Shown here one piece after another: positions 22,640 to 34,689 of a stretch of DNA of 64,000 nucleotides. The stretch covers positions 10,476,001 through 10,540,000 of the forward strand of contig NW_024464918.1 of NCBI RefSeq assembly GCF_017591425.1, read 5' to 3'. The first letter of the stretch is position 1. Each line of letters opens with the position of its first letter. This DNA is from Ochotona curzoniae. Taxonomy: Eukaryota > Chordata > Mammalia > Lagomorpha > Ochotonidae. The position numbers were made by a program, and so were the translations under genes. Below the pieces are notes generated by a model that worked only from the letters and a program-made list of their open reading frames with translations, ran no database searches and was not told the DNA's origin.

Positions 22640-23340
22640 CCCATTAGCAAGGGAATTCCACTTCTTCCCCCTCCTCCATCCCTCCTGCTTCCTCTTCAAG
22701 TCCCCACTGCTCCTCCCTTCTGTGGCTAGTCGCCTACATGTCCACCCTCGACCTATTCAGCAGCCTCTGCAGGCCTCAGCCTCTGTGTCCCTCAGCCTTA
22801 CTTCTCTTCCTGTTGAACTTTGATCATGTTTTTTAAGTGTACTTTTAACTTCCCATTCCCCTGCTAAAAGCACTTTGATGGTAGACCATTCAATAAAACA
22901 GTCCTAACTACTCTGCCTATCTCTTGCTTTTTTTTTTAATGTTTTACTTTCTTTTACTCTTTTTTTGTTAATTTCTTTTTTTTTTAATTTTATTACCTCT
23001 TGCTTTATTTCCTACTATATTCCTTTCCATAGTCAAGGCTAGATTGACACCATGGTCTCCTAACTGTGGTCCTTGGCACCAGCTCCTTTCCTAACCCACA
23101 CTGACTTTTCACTCACTTTCTTCTTGCTCATCTCGTTTGATGCTCTAGGGAGCATCTGTAACACTTCACAAGACAAGCAGAGAAGTGGATATCACATACC
23201 TAGTGGAGGCTCATCATCCTCTTGCAGTCACCCTATTCACAACTTCATCTTGGACTTTCTGCTTGCCTCTCTACTTCTCCACCAGACTAAAATCTCATTC
23301 AAACTATCAGCACTCCAAACACAGAAAATCTCAGGTCACT
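22640..23340 (+). mobile_element. Probable L2 LINE 3' relic
   Basis: C/T-rich sequence with 'actttgatcatgtttttta' followed by 'cattcccctgctaaaag' resembles the L2 segment that encodes the C-terminal part and 3' region. A T-rich low-complexity insertion at 22929-22990 splits it. No open frame survives. Confidence 0.45.
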
Positions 23341-23470
23341 AGCCGAGGTGCTAGCAGAAATTAAGTGTTTGGAAATGTATACTTCATAAATGATTAAAAT
23401 GGAGATTCGAGGAAAAATTAGTTAAGGAAGAGATGGGTTCCCAAATCAGATTTTAAAAGACAAAATGAAG

Positions 23471-23803
23471 AGACCCAGTGCGATGGCTTGATTGACTAAC
23501 CCTCTGCCTTCAGGAGCCAGGATCATTTATTGGCACCAGTTAGTATTTCAGATGCTCCTATTCCCATCCAGCTCCCTGCCTGTGGCCTGGGAAAGCAGAA
23601 GAGGACGGTCCAAAGCCTTGGGATCATGTTCCCACTTGGGAGCCTCAGAGGAGGTTTCTGTCTCCTAGCTTCAGATTGGCTCAGCTCCAGCTATTGTGGC
23701 CACTTAGGGAATGAACCAGCCAATGAAAGATTTTTCTCTCTGACTTTCCTCTCAGTAGATCTTCCTTTGCAATAAAAATAAATAAAGATTTTTTTAAAAA
23801 AGA
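23471..23803 (+). mobile_element. C-SINE with target-site duplication
   Basis: From 'agacccagtgcgatggcttg' to 'aataaaaataaataaagatt'. The flanking direct repeat 'aagacaaaatgaag' (23457-23470) and 'aagataagatgaag' (23806-23819) matches at 12 of 14. Confidence 0.88.
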
Positions 23804-24140
23804 AGAAGATAAGATGAAGTGGAAGTAGACAATCCAAAAATGTTCATAATAAGCAGAATTTACTAATATGCAAATGTCTTTAATGATTAACACTAGCAGA
23901 TATTGCTTATTATTGAGCATGTTCTAATTTTAAGCTAGGATCTACATAAATAAGAATATAGGAGTAAAGCAAAATTTATTTCTTCTAAATTAAATCCTTC
24001 CACTTACCAATCAGAAAATTTTTAAAAACTTTAGTTAAGTAAAAAGATAGCTAAAAATTGCTTTGCTTCCATGTTACTAAGTCTTTACTGTATTATGACT
24101 GTGCTGATGTGTTTGCCTCTTATAAGAAACAATAGTTATC

Positions 24141-24443
24141 GGCCTGGCACAGTGGCCTAGCTGCTAAGGTCCTCGCCTTGCACACACCAGGATCCCATAT
24201 ACATGCCTGTTCTAATCCCAGCAGCCCTGCTTATGGCCTGGAAAAGCAGTAGAGGATGGCCCAAAATCTTGGGACCCTGTACCTGAGTGGAACATCCAGA
24301 AGAATCTCCTGGATCCTGGCTTCCCATCAGCTCAGCTCTGGCCGTTGCGGCTGCTTGGGGAGTGAACCATTGAACAAAAATCTTCCTCTGTGTCTCTTCC
24401 TCTCTGTATATCTGACTTTCCAATAACAGAAAAAAAAATTTTA
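24141..24443 (+). mobile_element. Young pika-type C-SINE with target-site duplication
   Basis: 'ggcctggcacagtggcctag' head, 'ctaatcccagcagccctgct' body and 'tctgactttccaataacag' tail. The direct repeats are 'aagaaacaatagtt' (24124-24137) and 'aagaaacagtagtt' (24444-24457), 13 of 14. About 15-20 bp is missing in the 'cttcccatccagctccctg' region. Confidence 0.92.
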
Positions 24444-24477
24444 AAGAAACAGTAGTTGGATCACACACATGGTTGCA

Positions 24478-24632
24478 GGGGCCAAATAACTTGGGTCACC
24501 CTCTGCTACTTTCTCAGGCCATTAGTAAGGAGCTGGATGGGAAGTAGGGTAGGCAGGATTTGAACTGTTGCCCATAAGGGATTTCTGAGCTATAGGCAGA
24601 AGCTTAGCCTACCAAGCCAGGGCAACAGCCCT
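24478..24632 (-). mobile_element. Old C-SINE 5' fragment, reverse orientation
   Basis: The plus strand ends with 'ctaccaagccagggcaacag', the complement of the tRNA-like head. It contains 'aggatttgaactgttgccca' (complement of the B-box region) and 'aaggagctggatgggaagta'. The tail half is absent. Confidence 0.62.
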
Positions 24633-24917
24633 TTCTGAAATCTTTTAATAAGCTAGTATACATGGTAAAACTTAACAATGATTTATAGTTTGATGAATTA
24701 TCCAAATTTATATATCCACAAAGTTCTTAAGAGATTCCTTTTCATCACAAAATAATTTGGAAGTCTAGTTTTCTGCAGAATATTTTAAGTAGCTTGGCTC
24801 ATTATGTGGTTAGCTACTTAACCCAGAGTCTGGGTGCTCCTTAAGAGCAGAAATCATTTCTTATTGGCCCTTGCAAGCTCAGTAGATTGTTAGTAAATGT
24901 TTACAAGGTTATTGAAC

Positions 24918-25190
24918 TGGGTGGGTATGGTGACACACAGGTCAAATTAACCTCTCAGAACTCGTGCACCCCATGTTAGAATGCCTGCCTCAAGTCTGGC
25001 TACTCAGTGCTTCCTGTCCAATTTCATGATTACACACTTCTGAGGCACCAGATCATAGCCCGTATACTTGGGTTCTAGTCCCCCACATGAAAGATCCAGA
25101 ATTAATTTCAGCTGTCAGCCAGAAGAACAATTAATTCAAGTCCTGACCACAGTTCTGGCCATTTCTGTGCTCAAGACTTGGGCACATTAC
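24918..25190 (+). mobile_element. Very old C-SINE
   Basis: 'tgggtatggtgacacacagg' head-like, 'agtctggctactcagtgctt', 'cctgtccaatttcatgatta' and 'acttgggttctagtcccc' keep the C-SINE order with heavy divergence. Confidence 0.5.
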
Positions 25191-26459
25191 CCAAGACAGT
25201 GAGATGGAATAGCTTGATAGATCAACTAAAACAGGACTAACACAAACCACCCAAATGGGTTAAACATGGCCGTTAACAAAAAGATTGTCCAGACATTTCA
25301 CCCTCAGTGACACAGGAAAATAATTTTTGTTGTTATTGTAGGAAGAGCAGTGTCTTGTTTCTGTTTTGGCTTCAAGCATCTCTTTCCCACTGTGAAAGAA
25401 AAGCCTTTCAAAAACCAAAGCAAAACAGCATACAGAATATATATTTAGTTTTTTTGAAGTGGAAAGATGCTGAGTTTAGCCTTAAAATGCAAATATGTGA
25501 ACCTTTAAAAACCTCTGGGAGCTAAGTAACAAGAAAAACACCTGTCGTATAGGTTAACCATGTCAAATTATGTTTTGTTTTTTATTTCCTGTGCTTTTTT
25601 TCTGATAAGAAGAAACACAATTTGATCCCCAAACAAATCTTAAATTCCAGGTAAAAAATAAAGTCAGTTACACACAAAATTGCTGTAATCTACATCAGTC
25701 CAATACTATTTAATACTGGTCTTTGCCACTATACTTGGCAAAAAAAATGCAAGAATCATTTATCTTCCATTTTCCTACACTGCTTACCCAGAGTTTTCCA
25801 GTCATCAATGGAGCACAGTTTAATTTTTTGAGAGATAGAGAGAAAAATGAAGAATTAAAATTGTAATTAGAAAAACTGCCTCAATCAGAATTGCACTTCA
25901 AGATGCTTGAATGGATGGGCTAAATAAGTTCAGGCATCCATTAGTTTCCAAATTGAATTAAAAGATATTGAGTGCTAATTCAAAAATCTAAAGGCAGCCA
26001 ACTGGAATAGAATGGGAATCATCTGGGTCTAAAAGGATAGTGGCAGACAACACAAAGCAAGAAAAGATTATGGCATTTGTGGTGACCCGAAAGAACAAAA
26101 AAGGAATCTTAAAAACCACTAGTAATTTATTAGAGCCCATTATAGTAATATTGCTGTTTACTCTAAGCCTGCATAATAGGGGGTCCCTTTGATTCTGCAC
26201 ATCACAATAGCACAGTTCTCATCGTCTTTCTATGCCTTCCCACAGGAAACCCTTTTTCTTTGCCATTTACTGTGTGCAGGAGAGATGACCTGTGGTAATT
26301 GCTGAAGACATTTTCACCCTTATTTTTTAGCAAATGTAATTTCCTTTTGATGCAGCCACGTCCTCTCCCTACCCCGCTGTGGCAGCCAACTACAATAATC
26401 ATGTGACTAACATTCAGATAGAGATCAAGTAATGCAGCCAGCTGTATCACAACTTTTGA
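25191..26459. other. Unassigned AT-rich stretch
   Basis: No gene or repeat recognised with confidence. Confidence 0.35.
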
Positions 26460-26720
26460 CTTTCAACTTTGTACTTACTTGGGTGCACATATTACCATTC
26501 GCGGAAATGAAAAACATTTTTTTTCTCTAATGAAAATAGCTTCTGGCCGAGGTGAGGTTGGTGGAATTGTCCTGAAATAATAATAAAAAGAATTCATATA
26601 ACTTGGCTCTAACAAAAGTCCTTACAAATGCTTTTCTTTACCACATGACATATTTTCAAAGCACCTCATGATTAAGATGCTAATGAATATGGTTTTTTGA
26701 AGGAACCATCCTTGTGTTTA
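26460..26720. promoter_or_regulatory. Candidate conserved noncoding element
   Basis: Repeat-free, with 'catgattaagatgctaatga' (homeodomain/POU-like) close to 'aatgcttttctttacc' and 'attaccattcgcggaaatg'. Motif texture only. Confidence 0.2.
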
Positions 26721-27589
26721 GACATCCTGCAAAATTATTCTGAATCTTTAAAATAATTTTTTAGAAAGAAGGGAAGAAGTAAAGAGGAAAGGATGAAAGA
26801 TTAAATCATGAATCATTTCAAAAAGTGTTGGCAAATAACATCCACTTGTTCTGGAGGTCAGAAATTCGAACAGGACACAGCAGCACTGGCTTGTCTCTGC
26901 TCCCTGTTGCTTAGACCCTGTGCTGGATGACTTGAAAGCTGAAGGTGGCAAGTATTTGAAGGCTCACTCATTCAGATGGCTGATGGCCAGTGCTGGCTTT
27001 CAGCAGAGAACTTAGCCAAGGCTAGTATCAGTTGGAAATCATACATGTAACCTGCTTCTTTTGGTTCGGGGCTTCCTCACACCATAACACCTTGGAACAC
27101 AAAGATGCTCCCCAAAAAGACCTAGTGAAACCTACTATGTCCTAGTATCACTGACCTGAATCACCCGGGAGACAGATCAGTTACCATAGCATTGGGGGTT
27201 AGCCAGGAAGTAAGAGAAAAAGCAGCAAACAAGAAAAGTAAAACTTGACCAAACTGTTAAACTTTGAATTTGCTGAATATTTATGAAAAAAAAAAGACAT
27301 TTCAAACCTGAAGAATTTGAAGTAACTTTAAACAATGAGACACGTGACCTCCTCAACATGGGGCTTCTAGGGGACTTGAGGAGAAAACATGAACTCAACA
27401 CTGCAACACTCCCACCCTCTAGACCCAGGTAATGATGGGTATGCAGCCTTTGGTGCACAGGTGGACAATAAGAATTACACAGGTGGCAGACATGTGCCTT
27501 CTGAAATTGTGACCGTGAACTAGCTGCCTTAGACCAAATCAGTAACATTTCCAAAAAAAAATAAAATGCTTGGTATTGAATTGAATCAA
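26721..27589. other. Unassigned non-coding stretch
   Basis: A 125-codon minus-strand frame (27177-27554) has no recognisable domain and is most likely chance. No repeat recognised. Confidence 0.3.
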
Positions 27590-29105
27590 GGAAATGAAAG
27601 ATCTATAAAACACTGATGGAATTGAAGAAGATGCAAATAAATATCAAGATAACCCTATTCACAGATATTAATAAAATGCTCATAATCACTCGAGTTGATC
27701 TGCAATCAACAAGGACATTTTTCATGCAAGTAGAAAAAAATCCTAAATTCCATAGAGAATCACAAACACCCTAAACAGTAAACAAACAAAAATAGCAAAA
27801 AAAAAAAAACCCCAGTTTCAGGTATCAACTTCAAATTATTTTGAAATACTGCTCAACTTCAAATTATACTACCGAATTAAAGGCTCAAAACAGAAAGATT
27901 CTGGTATAAAAACAGGCACAACTGCTAATAGAACAGAACAGACACATCAGAAATAAATCTAAGCATTTGGAGTCCATTGATTTTGGAGATATCAAGAACG
28001 CATGATGAAGAAAGCAGAGGTTCCTCCATTAAATATCCACATGCAGGAGAATGAAATTAAGGCTTATCTCACACGATGTACAAAAACCAATCATCTATGT
28101 GTAAGAGACACACATGTAATAACTGAAACTATAGAGTCACTAAGGAAAAAAGCTTCAAAATACCTGCTTAAGTGATGATTGCCTGGGATGTAAATCCAAA
28201 AACACAGACAACAAAATCAAAAACAGTCACATGAGATTTTATTAAACCAAAACTCCTTTACATAGCCAAAGAATCAAGAACATGAAGAGACAATCTGCAG
28301 AATAGAATAAAATTTTTCAAAATATCCATGTGATAAGTGATTAGTATATTCTTAAATATATAAAGGACTGAAATAACTGAACAGAAAGCATACAAATAGT
28401 CCAGCTTAATTTGATACATATACCCAACAGAATACTATCCAGTGTTGTAAAAGACAGAAGTATTGTTAATTGCACCCATGGAAGTGAAACAGTCTGAGCA
28501 TAGAGAGACAAACACCCCATAGTTTCAGTTAGAAAATTGGTACTTCTTAGTGGAAAAGATGTAGTAGTGGATGGCTGGCCTAGATTCAAATGGAGGATAC
28601 GGCAGTCCACTGAGTCCTTCAAGGGATATCTGTACCAGCCCAGAGGAAGGAGGACAAAACAAACTGGACAACTACCCCAGCCAAGCGATGATAGCAAATG
28701 TCTCAGTGAATGGAGACTCTAAGGTCAACTATATCAGCCAATGGACATTGAAAAGAGACCCTCATCAGTGTTGTCTATTGCATTTCAGAACTGCCAAACA
28801 TTTCAGAACTACCAAAACCACCTGGGCAGAACCCTTGGAATGTGCACCACATTGGGACTCTGGGTTGATATCACGTGGTCATTCCCCATCCCTGGATACT
28901 AGGGTGGTTGGGAGGTTGGGTATGGCTTCTCTCCTTATTCCCTTCCCATCCCTCCCAAAATAGTAAAGAAAAACAAAATTTTGGAAACAATGATCACACC
29001 CACTTTTCCCTAACCATTGATCCAGCCCACTCTGATAAACTATGTTAACATCACCTAAAATAGTAAATAAATAGATAAGTAACAAAAAACACACAAAAAA
29101 GAAAA
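27590..29105 (+). mobile_element. LINE-1 3' end (ORF2 C-terminal part plus 3' UTR), 5'-truncated
   Basis: Matches L1 ORF2 order: 'ctataaaacactgatggaat', 'agatgcaaataaatatcaag', 'aatcacaaacaccctaaac', 'atatataaaggactgaaata', then 'acatatacccaacagaatac' near the end of ORF2. From about 28540 it continues into a lineage-specific 3' UTR ending near 29105 in an A-rich tail ('aacaaaaaacacacaaaaaa'). Stops and indels are frequent, so it is a dead copy older than the one at 57.8 kb. L1 ORF2 encodes the endonuclease/reverse transcriptase that also moves SINEs, but the catalytic part is not included here. Confidence 0.82.
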
Positions 29106-29823
29106 TAGAGTGCTGAATCTTAGAGACTGGGATGGGGTACAGTGGATTAAGATGACTTTTGTCAAGCTATGCAAAATTTCATGTAGGAGGAATATGTTCA
29201 AAATCTTTATTAGAGTCAACAATATTCAATGCATGTGAAAATTACTAAGAACCAATACCAAGTGTTTTCTCCACACAAAGTATGTGTGATAATATGCCCA
29301 CATTGATTAACACAATTTAGTCATTCTGCAATATAAACAAACACACAAGTATTTCAGAACAATATGTTGCACATTAAGGCAACATTTGTCCATAGGAAGC
29401 ATAACCAATTATTTTCCATAGGAAGTAGCACTAATTTTCCTATATCAGGAGGGGAAAAAGAGCAGTTACAAATAAAAATGTAATAGCGTGCATGGCAGTT
29501 GACATGGTTTGGCTTTGGGGTGAAGCACTGTTCAAGGGGAGTCAGGAGATTCATGCAGCCGTGTTGACTTACCTCCACATCAGAGCTATGTTTTTTCCCC
29601 CCCGAAGGGGAAAAGGAACTGCCACTTTGCAGATAGATCTCAAACTATCGTAGTTACAATCATTCCGCTACAAAAAAATTAGTAGCCAAACTAATCAACA
29701 CTGTTACCATTTGGATGCTAGCAACACACTCCCAAGGTCATATTGCTAGTAAATAGCAAAGCCTTGAATGAATACATTTGTGTGGGCTTAACTCAGCTAT
29801 CATTTCTCTTTTTTTTTCTTCTT
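29106..29823. other. Unassigned non-coding stretch
   Basis: No gene or repeat recognised, apart from a short perfect hairpin at 29593-29614. Confidence 0.35.
29593..29614. repeat. Short perfect inverted repeat
   Basis: 8-bp arms 'ttttcccc' and 'ggggaaaa' around a 6-base loop 'cccgaa'. It has the look of a hairpin but no known role. Confidence 0.6.
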
Positions 29824-30153
29824 AAAGATTTATTTATTATAATTGGAAAGGCAGAGTTACAGAGAGCAGAAGAGACAAAGAGACAAAGATCTTCCATCCA
29901 CTGGTTTACTCCCCAAATGCCTTAATGGCCAGAGCAGAACCGATCTGAGCCTGGAGCCAGGACCTTCCTCTGGGTCTTCTAAGAAGATGCAGAGTCCCAT
30001 GGACTTGGGCCTTCTTCCCCTGCTTTCTGGAGACATATGCAAGGAACTAGATCTGGATCGTAAGTTGAGCAGCTATGACACAAACCGGCACCCAAATGGG
30101 ATGCTGGTGTTTGCAGACAGAGGAGCAGCCAGTTGAGTCATTGTGCCAGCCCC
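29824..30153 (-). mobile_element. C-SINE, reverse orientation, with probable duplication
   Basis: The plus strand starts with 'cttaaagatttatttattat' (complement of the tail), then 'atcttccatccactggttta', and ends 'tcattgtgccagcccc' (complement of the head). The flanks 'ctcagctatcattt' (29792-29805) and 'ctgagccattattt' (30158-30171) match at 11 of 14. Confidence 0.88.
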
Positions 30154-32079
30154 AAACCTGAGCCATTATTTCAAAAGACAATATATCAAGGAGAATTAAG
30201 GTCAAGGATAACTAACTAGGAAGCTGATATTAGCCACATGTGACATCAAAGAACGTATAGAATATTTCAGAACTCTACTGAGAAGACAGAAGGAACTCAG
30301 AAGGAGGGATTTCAGTGAGTCACCTCAGCTTCCATAAATTAAAAATCCCAACTCAAACTAGAATCTAGAGTGTTTGATTAAGAGGACTAAGAAATCTAAA
30401 GAAACAACATGAGTGAATTTTAACCACCAAACTCAAATTTATTTTTTAATTATTAATGATACTACCATTATAAATTAACACTGGATGCATAGAGAAACGA
30501 AAAGATTTATATACCAAAAGTAAGTGTTAGCTTATTTTTTAGGAGAAATAGAAAAGCCATTATTATGGGAATCTTTCACTCAACACATCATCTATCTCTA
30601 CGTTTAGCTTTTTGACATTGACTACATACTACTTTTACATTTGTTGGAAAACAAGATAGTTTTTTTTTTTAATCATTGCCCCCCCAAAAAAAATCAGCAA
30701 AAAATTTTTGGATTGTGAAAAACATTTTAAAACTGAAATGATTTTTAAAGTTTTAAAAAACATAGTGAAGACATTCAAATCCAGGAGAGTGTTTTTAATT
30801 GTCACTACTTTTGTCTTCCATTTTCAGAAAAAAAAAAAAGACAAGGTGTAATGTGAAGGACGTTAGAGGAAAATACCTTCTTTTTTATTACTTGAAGCAA
30901 CAGGATTCAAAAAAGAACAAAGCAGCTCATTGACAGGTGTAACTGCGGAGATGTTATCAGAAGGGGAAAAAAAAGAATTCAGAAGCATAGCATCTGTTTT
31001 ATCTGTTACACTTCCTTCTTGATGGAGGCACAGTGAATTTGCAAGCCAGCTACTAAAGAAAAGTGGCCAGGTAAAAATAGAGAGAGGGAACAAGAGCCAG
31101 CTATTCCCCCTAGGAGCGCAGTCAATTAAATGCAGCCTGGAAGGGATCTAATCTAATATCAAAGATGCTGTCAGGGGATCAGTTCCCTAGAGTTTAGGGT
31201 TAATGATGTAGAGCATGGCAGTCTGGCCAGGAGCAGAGAAAAAGAAACCTCACCAAGATCAGGTGTAACTAGAAAAGACAAAAATAAAATAAAATAAGCA
31301 TTTCCCAGAATAATGGAGGACCTTAGGCAAAACCTTCTGCAGACATGTCACATCGCCCTCTCCTTACAGCAGCCAGGGGTGTTGTGGTTGTCTCACAGGC
31401 GGCGTGTTTTACTGCAAATCAAAATTTCTGTGCCTAAAATCATAGTCCGCATTGAAGACTAACCACCCTTGATATCATTCAGAAGTCATGGCATCTTCAT
31501 CCGGCAGCCCCAGAAGTTAGTCCATTTCCCAACCAGCATACAACTAGACACACACACTAATGATCTCTAAGATACAGGTCGTTGTTAAAACTGTATCTTG
31601 AAATCTGGGTGCAGGTGAATCACCTACAAGATCACTGTCCATCTGGATATAAATCAGTGACTAATAGAAATAGAAACAAGGCAATGCCCTTACTGGCTGT
31701 GCCTAACAGATCCTCCCTAGTATAGATTTGCAGGGAAATTTTCCTACTGCACAAACAGAGACTAAGCAAAAAATAACTACTACCGCATCTTCAAATAGAA
31801 GAGTAAAAGAAAAGCCCATACTCGAACTTCGAAAATTATTAAAATTCAGAAACACTTTTTTGTTTTCATAAATTTCACTTCCAGCAATAAGGTAGATGTA
31901 ACAGGCTGGATATCATTCCACCTGAAGGACAGTCCTCTCTTCTTTCTTCCCTCCTTCCTAATCAGAGCCCCACAGGTATGCTGATAATTAATACTTCCTT
32001 GAGCTGTGTACAATGACAGGGGGCGGGGGGCAAATCTCACAGCGCCGCTTAAGACTTTGACAGATGCTATGCTTTCATT
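30154..32079. other. Unassigned AT-rich stretch
   Basis: No gene or repeat recognised. A/T homopolymer runs lie near 30660-30690 and 30827-30839. Confidence 0.35.
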
Positions 32080-32340
32080 TTATTTAATTATTTTAGTTAA
32101 CTTTTATTAAGCTCTTTGATGGTCAACTTTTCCATAACTGGTAAACATTAAATCACATAATAGAAAGGAAATATGGGAGGCACAAAGAGCCTTTGTTAAC
32201 CTTTGCTAGAATTATTCTCTTTGATGGAAAATCAAAGGACAAACAATTCAATGCCAAAGCAGTAATGGGCATTTTGGAGGGAGAATTAAAAATAGAGTGT
32301 ATTCCTCAATGTTCTGATTGAAGCCTTATCATTCCTAAGG
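32080..32340. promoter_or_regulatory. Candidate regulatory element with repeated TCF/SOX-like motifs
   Basis: The exact 11-mer 'ctctttgatgg' occurs at 32112-32122 and 32217-32227. 'cctttgttaacctttgc' (32190-32206) and 'tcaaagg' (32232-32238) lie between or beside them. CTTTGAT and CTTTGTT are the cores bound by TCF/LEF and SOX proteins. The segment is repeat-free and has no ORF. Confidence 0.3.
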
Positions 32341-33260
32341 GCTTAATGGGTCTGAAAATATTAGCAAGAAGAGATTTAACCACTTTTCCCTTCTTTTTTT
32401 TAAAAAAAAAGCACTAAATCTTTTAGGGTATTATTCAGAGAAAGCAGGAGTCAATTTTCTCAAGGGTGCATTTGTGGCATCCAAAACAAAAATGAATGAA
32501 TCTTTCATAGATAGCTACTTATTATCTGATACTGAGGTCCAAGGCTAGACACTGTTGAAAGAGAAAGTCCTTAAAGGTAGAGAAACAGAATTGCTCATAA
32601 CGGAAAATTAAAGTGAGTGTTAGTATTGCTGTAGCCTATTGCCCAATCTGAAATACTAACGGCATGAGTGGATGATATTCAGGCTCGTTATCCTGCAGTT
32701 GCACAGGTACTATAATACTATCAGTTTACAGAAAGAGACCAAACAACAGAGATTAAAAACTGGTTGAACAATTCCCATAGAGGAAAAGCTATGAGCACAA
32801 GGGGGAAAAAAAAACCAGACCATAAGAATATTAAACATTTTAGTTTCTGGATTACTGCCCAAGGCCAAATAGCCACTGTGCTTCCCAAAATGGTAGATTG
32901 CAATTCAAAACTGCATATTAACAAAGGATCTCACAAACGCAATGAATTTCAGTCTACAGATTTCAGAATTAAACCACAAATAGCAGTGGAGAACTTAACA
33001 CTAACAGAAAATCACAGGTAATTAATATTAATAACTTCACATGGACATTATTAACCCATACTTATGAGACTCAGACTCATAGACACATGGTTCGTGGCCC
33101 AAAGAGTTTCTGGGTTGGTAATAAAATTGGATCTGATTGATATAAAACTAGACTATCAAATTCATGACCTTTTATTTGACAATCCCTCATTTCAATGTAA
33201 CATAATTAAGCATGAAGATTTGCCTATTTTATCAGCATTCAGTTTCAAACTCCTACACAA
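32341..33260. other. Unassigned AT-rich stretch
   Basis: No gene or repeat recognised. Open frames of 67-107 codons have no known motif. Confidence 0.3.
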
Positions 33261-33271
33261 ATCCAATATTC
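33261..33271 (+). repeat. Left target-site duplication of the second U2 fragment
   Basis: 'atccaatattc' is repeated exactly at 33309-33319 on the other side of the U2 fragment. Confidence 0.88.
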
Positions 33272-33272
33272 A

Positions 33273-33308
33273 ATCACTCCTCAGCCTTTTGGTTAAGAGC
33301 AAGTGTAG
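33273..33308 (+). pseudogene. 3'-truncated U2 snRNA retropseudogene, nucleotides 1-36
   Basis: Aligns without gaps to U2 nucleotides 1-36 with five differences (positions 4, 7, 11, 21 and 27). One extra base (33272) separates it from the left duplication, and nucleotide 36 directly abuts the right one. No poly(A) and no 3' domains of U2. It is more diverged than the copy at 14466, so probably an older event. Confidence 0.85.
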
Positions 33309-33546
33309 ATCCAATATTCTGAGGATCTCTTTGCAATATCAAATCTTGGCCAATCCCCATGTTTTCTTCATCTTAGTCAAAATTTAGAGCAAAAATAATA
33401 AGCATTATTATCGCTCATCTATTGAATTTTTCACTTTCACAGAGAAAGGGCCTTACCACCAATCGTGCATTTTCTTTATGTTGCCTGTGGTACCTAAATA
33501 AGACAGAAGAACTCACTCTTCAGCACTGACGTAAAAATAGCACAGC

Positions 33547-33847
33547 AGGAGCTCACACAGTAGTGCAGCACATTAATCCTTTGCTTATAGCCTGGCATCC
33601 CATGTGGGTGCCAGTTTGTGTCCCAGATGCTCCACTTCTGATCCAGGTTCCTGCTAATGGTCTGAGAAAGCATTAGAAGATGATCAAGACCTTGGGTGTC
33701 TCTACTCATATGGAAGACGTGGAAGAAGGTGCAGGCTATATGAGCTTCAGACCAGAAACTGGGGAGTGAATCAGCAGAAGGAAAACCTCTCTCTCTCTCT
33801 AACTCTTCTTCTTTCTGTAACTCTTTCAAGTAAAATAAATAAAACAT
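33547..33847 (+). mobile_element. C-SINE
   Basis: 'aggagctcacacagtagtgc' head, 'ggcatcccatgtgggtgcca', 'tgctaatggtctgagaaagc' body, '(ct)n' run, and 'caagtaaaataaataaaaca' tail. Older subfamily. Confidence 0.82.
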
Positions 33848-34689
33848 GTTCAAAGCAGGATAAAGTATGCGCATGCACATACGTGTATAATGTACACATA
33901 CATGTGTATTTGTATATGCAAATGTGTAAAAGAAAACAGCAAGCTCTGAGTAATGATAATGTCTTATGCTTACACAAGCATCACAGATAATCCTAGATGT
34001 TAATCATCTGCCTTTCCATCAACACTAAGCCATAACATCCTTATTTTACTTATTCATATTATAATCACCTAGACTGATGAACAGATTGCCTTAGGAGAAT
34101 GACCTACAAAACTCGACTCATTTTGGAAATTAATAAAAGAATACTTCCAAAACATATCAAATTAACAACGCAAACTGAGTAAGGAATTCATTAAACTGCA
34201 AAATGCTAAAGAAAAACAAAAACTACTTGTACATTTTTTTATGGAATAGAGGGAGAAACTACCAAAGCATCGAAGAAAAGAGGTTGATGTTAGAATTTCT
34301 TTTGAAAGGAACAGCGACCTCTGTTGGAGAAACAAACTGAGTTTAGGCGATCTTGCAAGAAGAAAACCTGAATAGACACTCCTTAATACCTCACGCTCCC
34401 ATAGGTGAAACACATCATGTAGTCCAATCAGAGGCACCGAATGGCCAATGTTGAGCTCAGAGAAGATAAGAAGGAAGAGAGTACAGTTGAAAGGACGAAT
34501 AAAGGACAGCCAAAAGAAGGACTAAATTTGCCACTGCTATTTAGAACTCTGAACACTAATTTTTAGTCATGATTGAACTGTCAAGTTAAACCACAAAAGG
34601 CTGGAAACTCATAAATACAATTCAGGAGTAAAACTACGTTAGCAGTAGAAGCCTTCTTCTCCAAAGAAATTTGGATAATTGGTTGGTAC
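33848..34689. other. Unassigned stretch
   Basis: Begins with a short TG/CA-rich run (33868-33930). No gene or repeat recognised otherwise. Confidence 0.35.
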
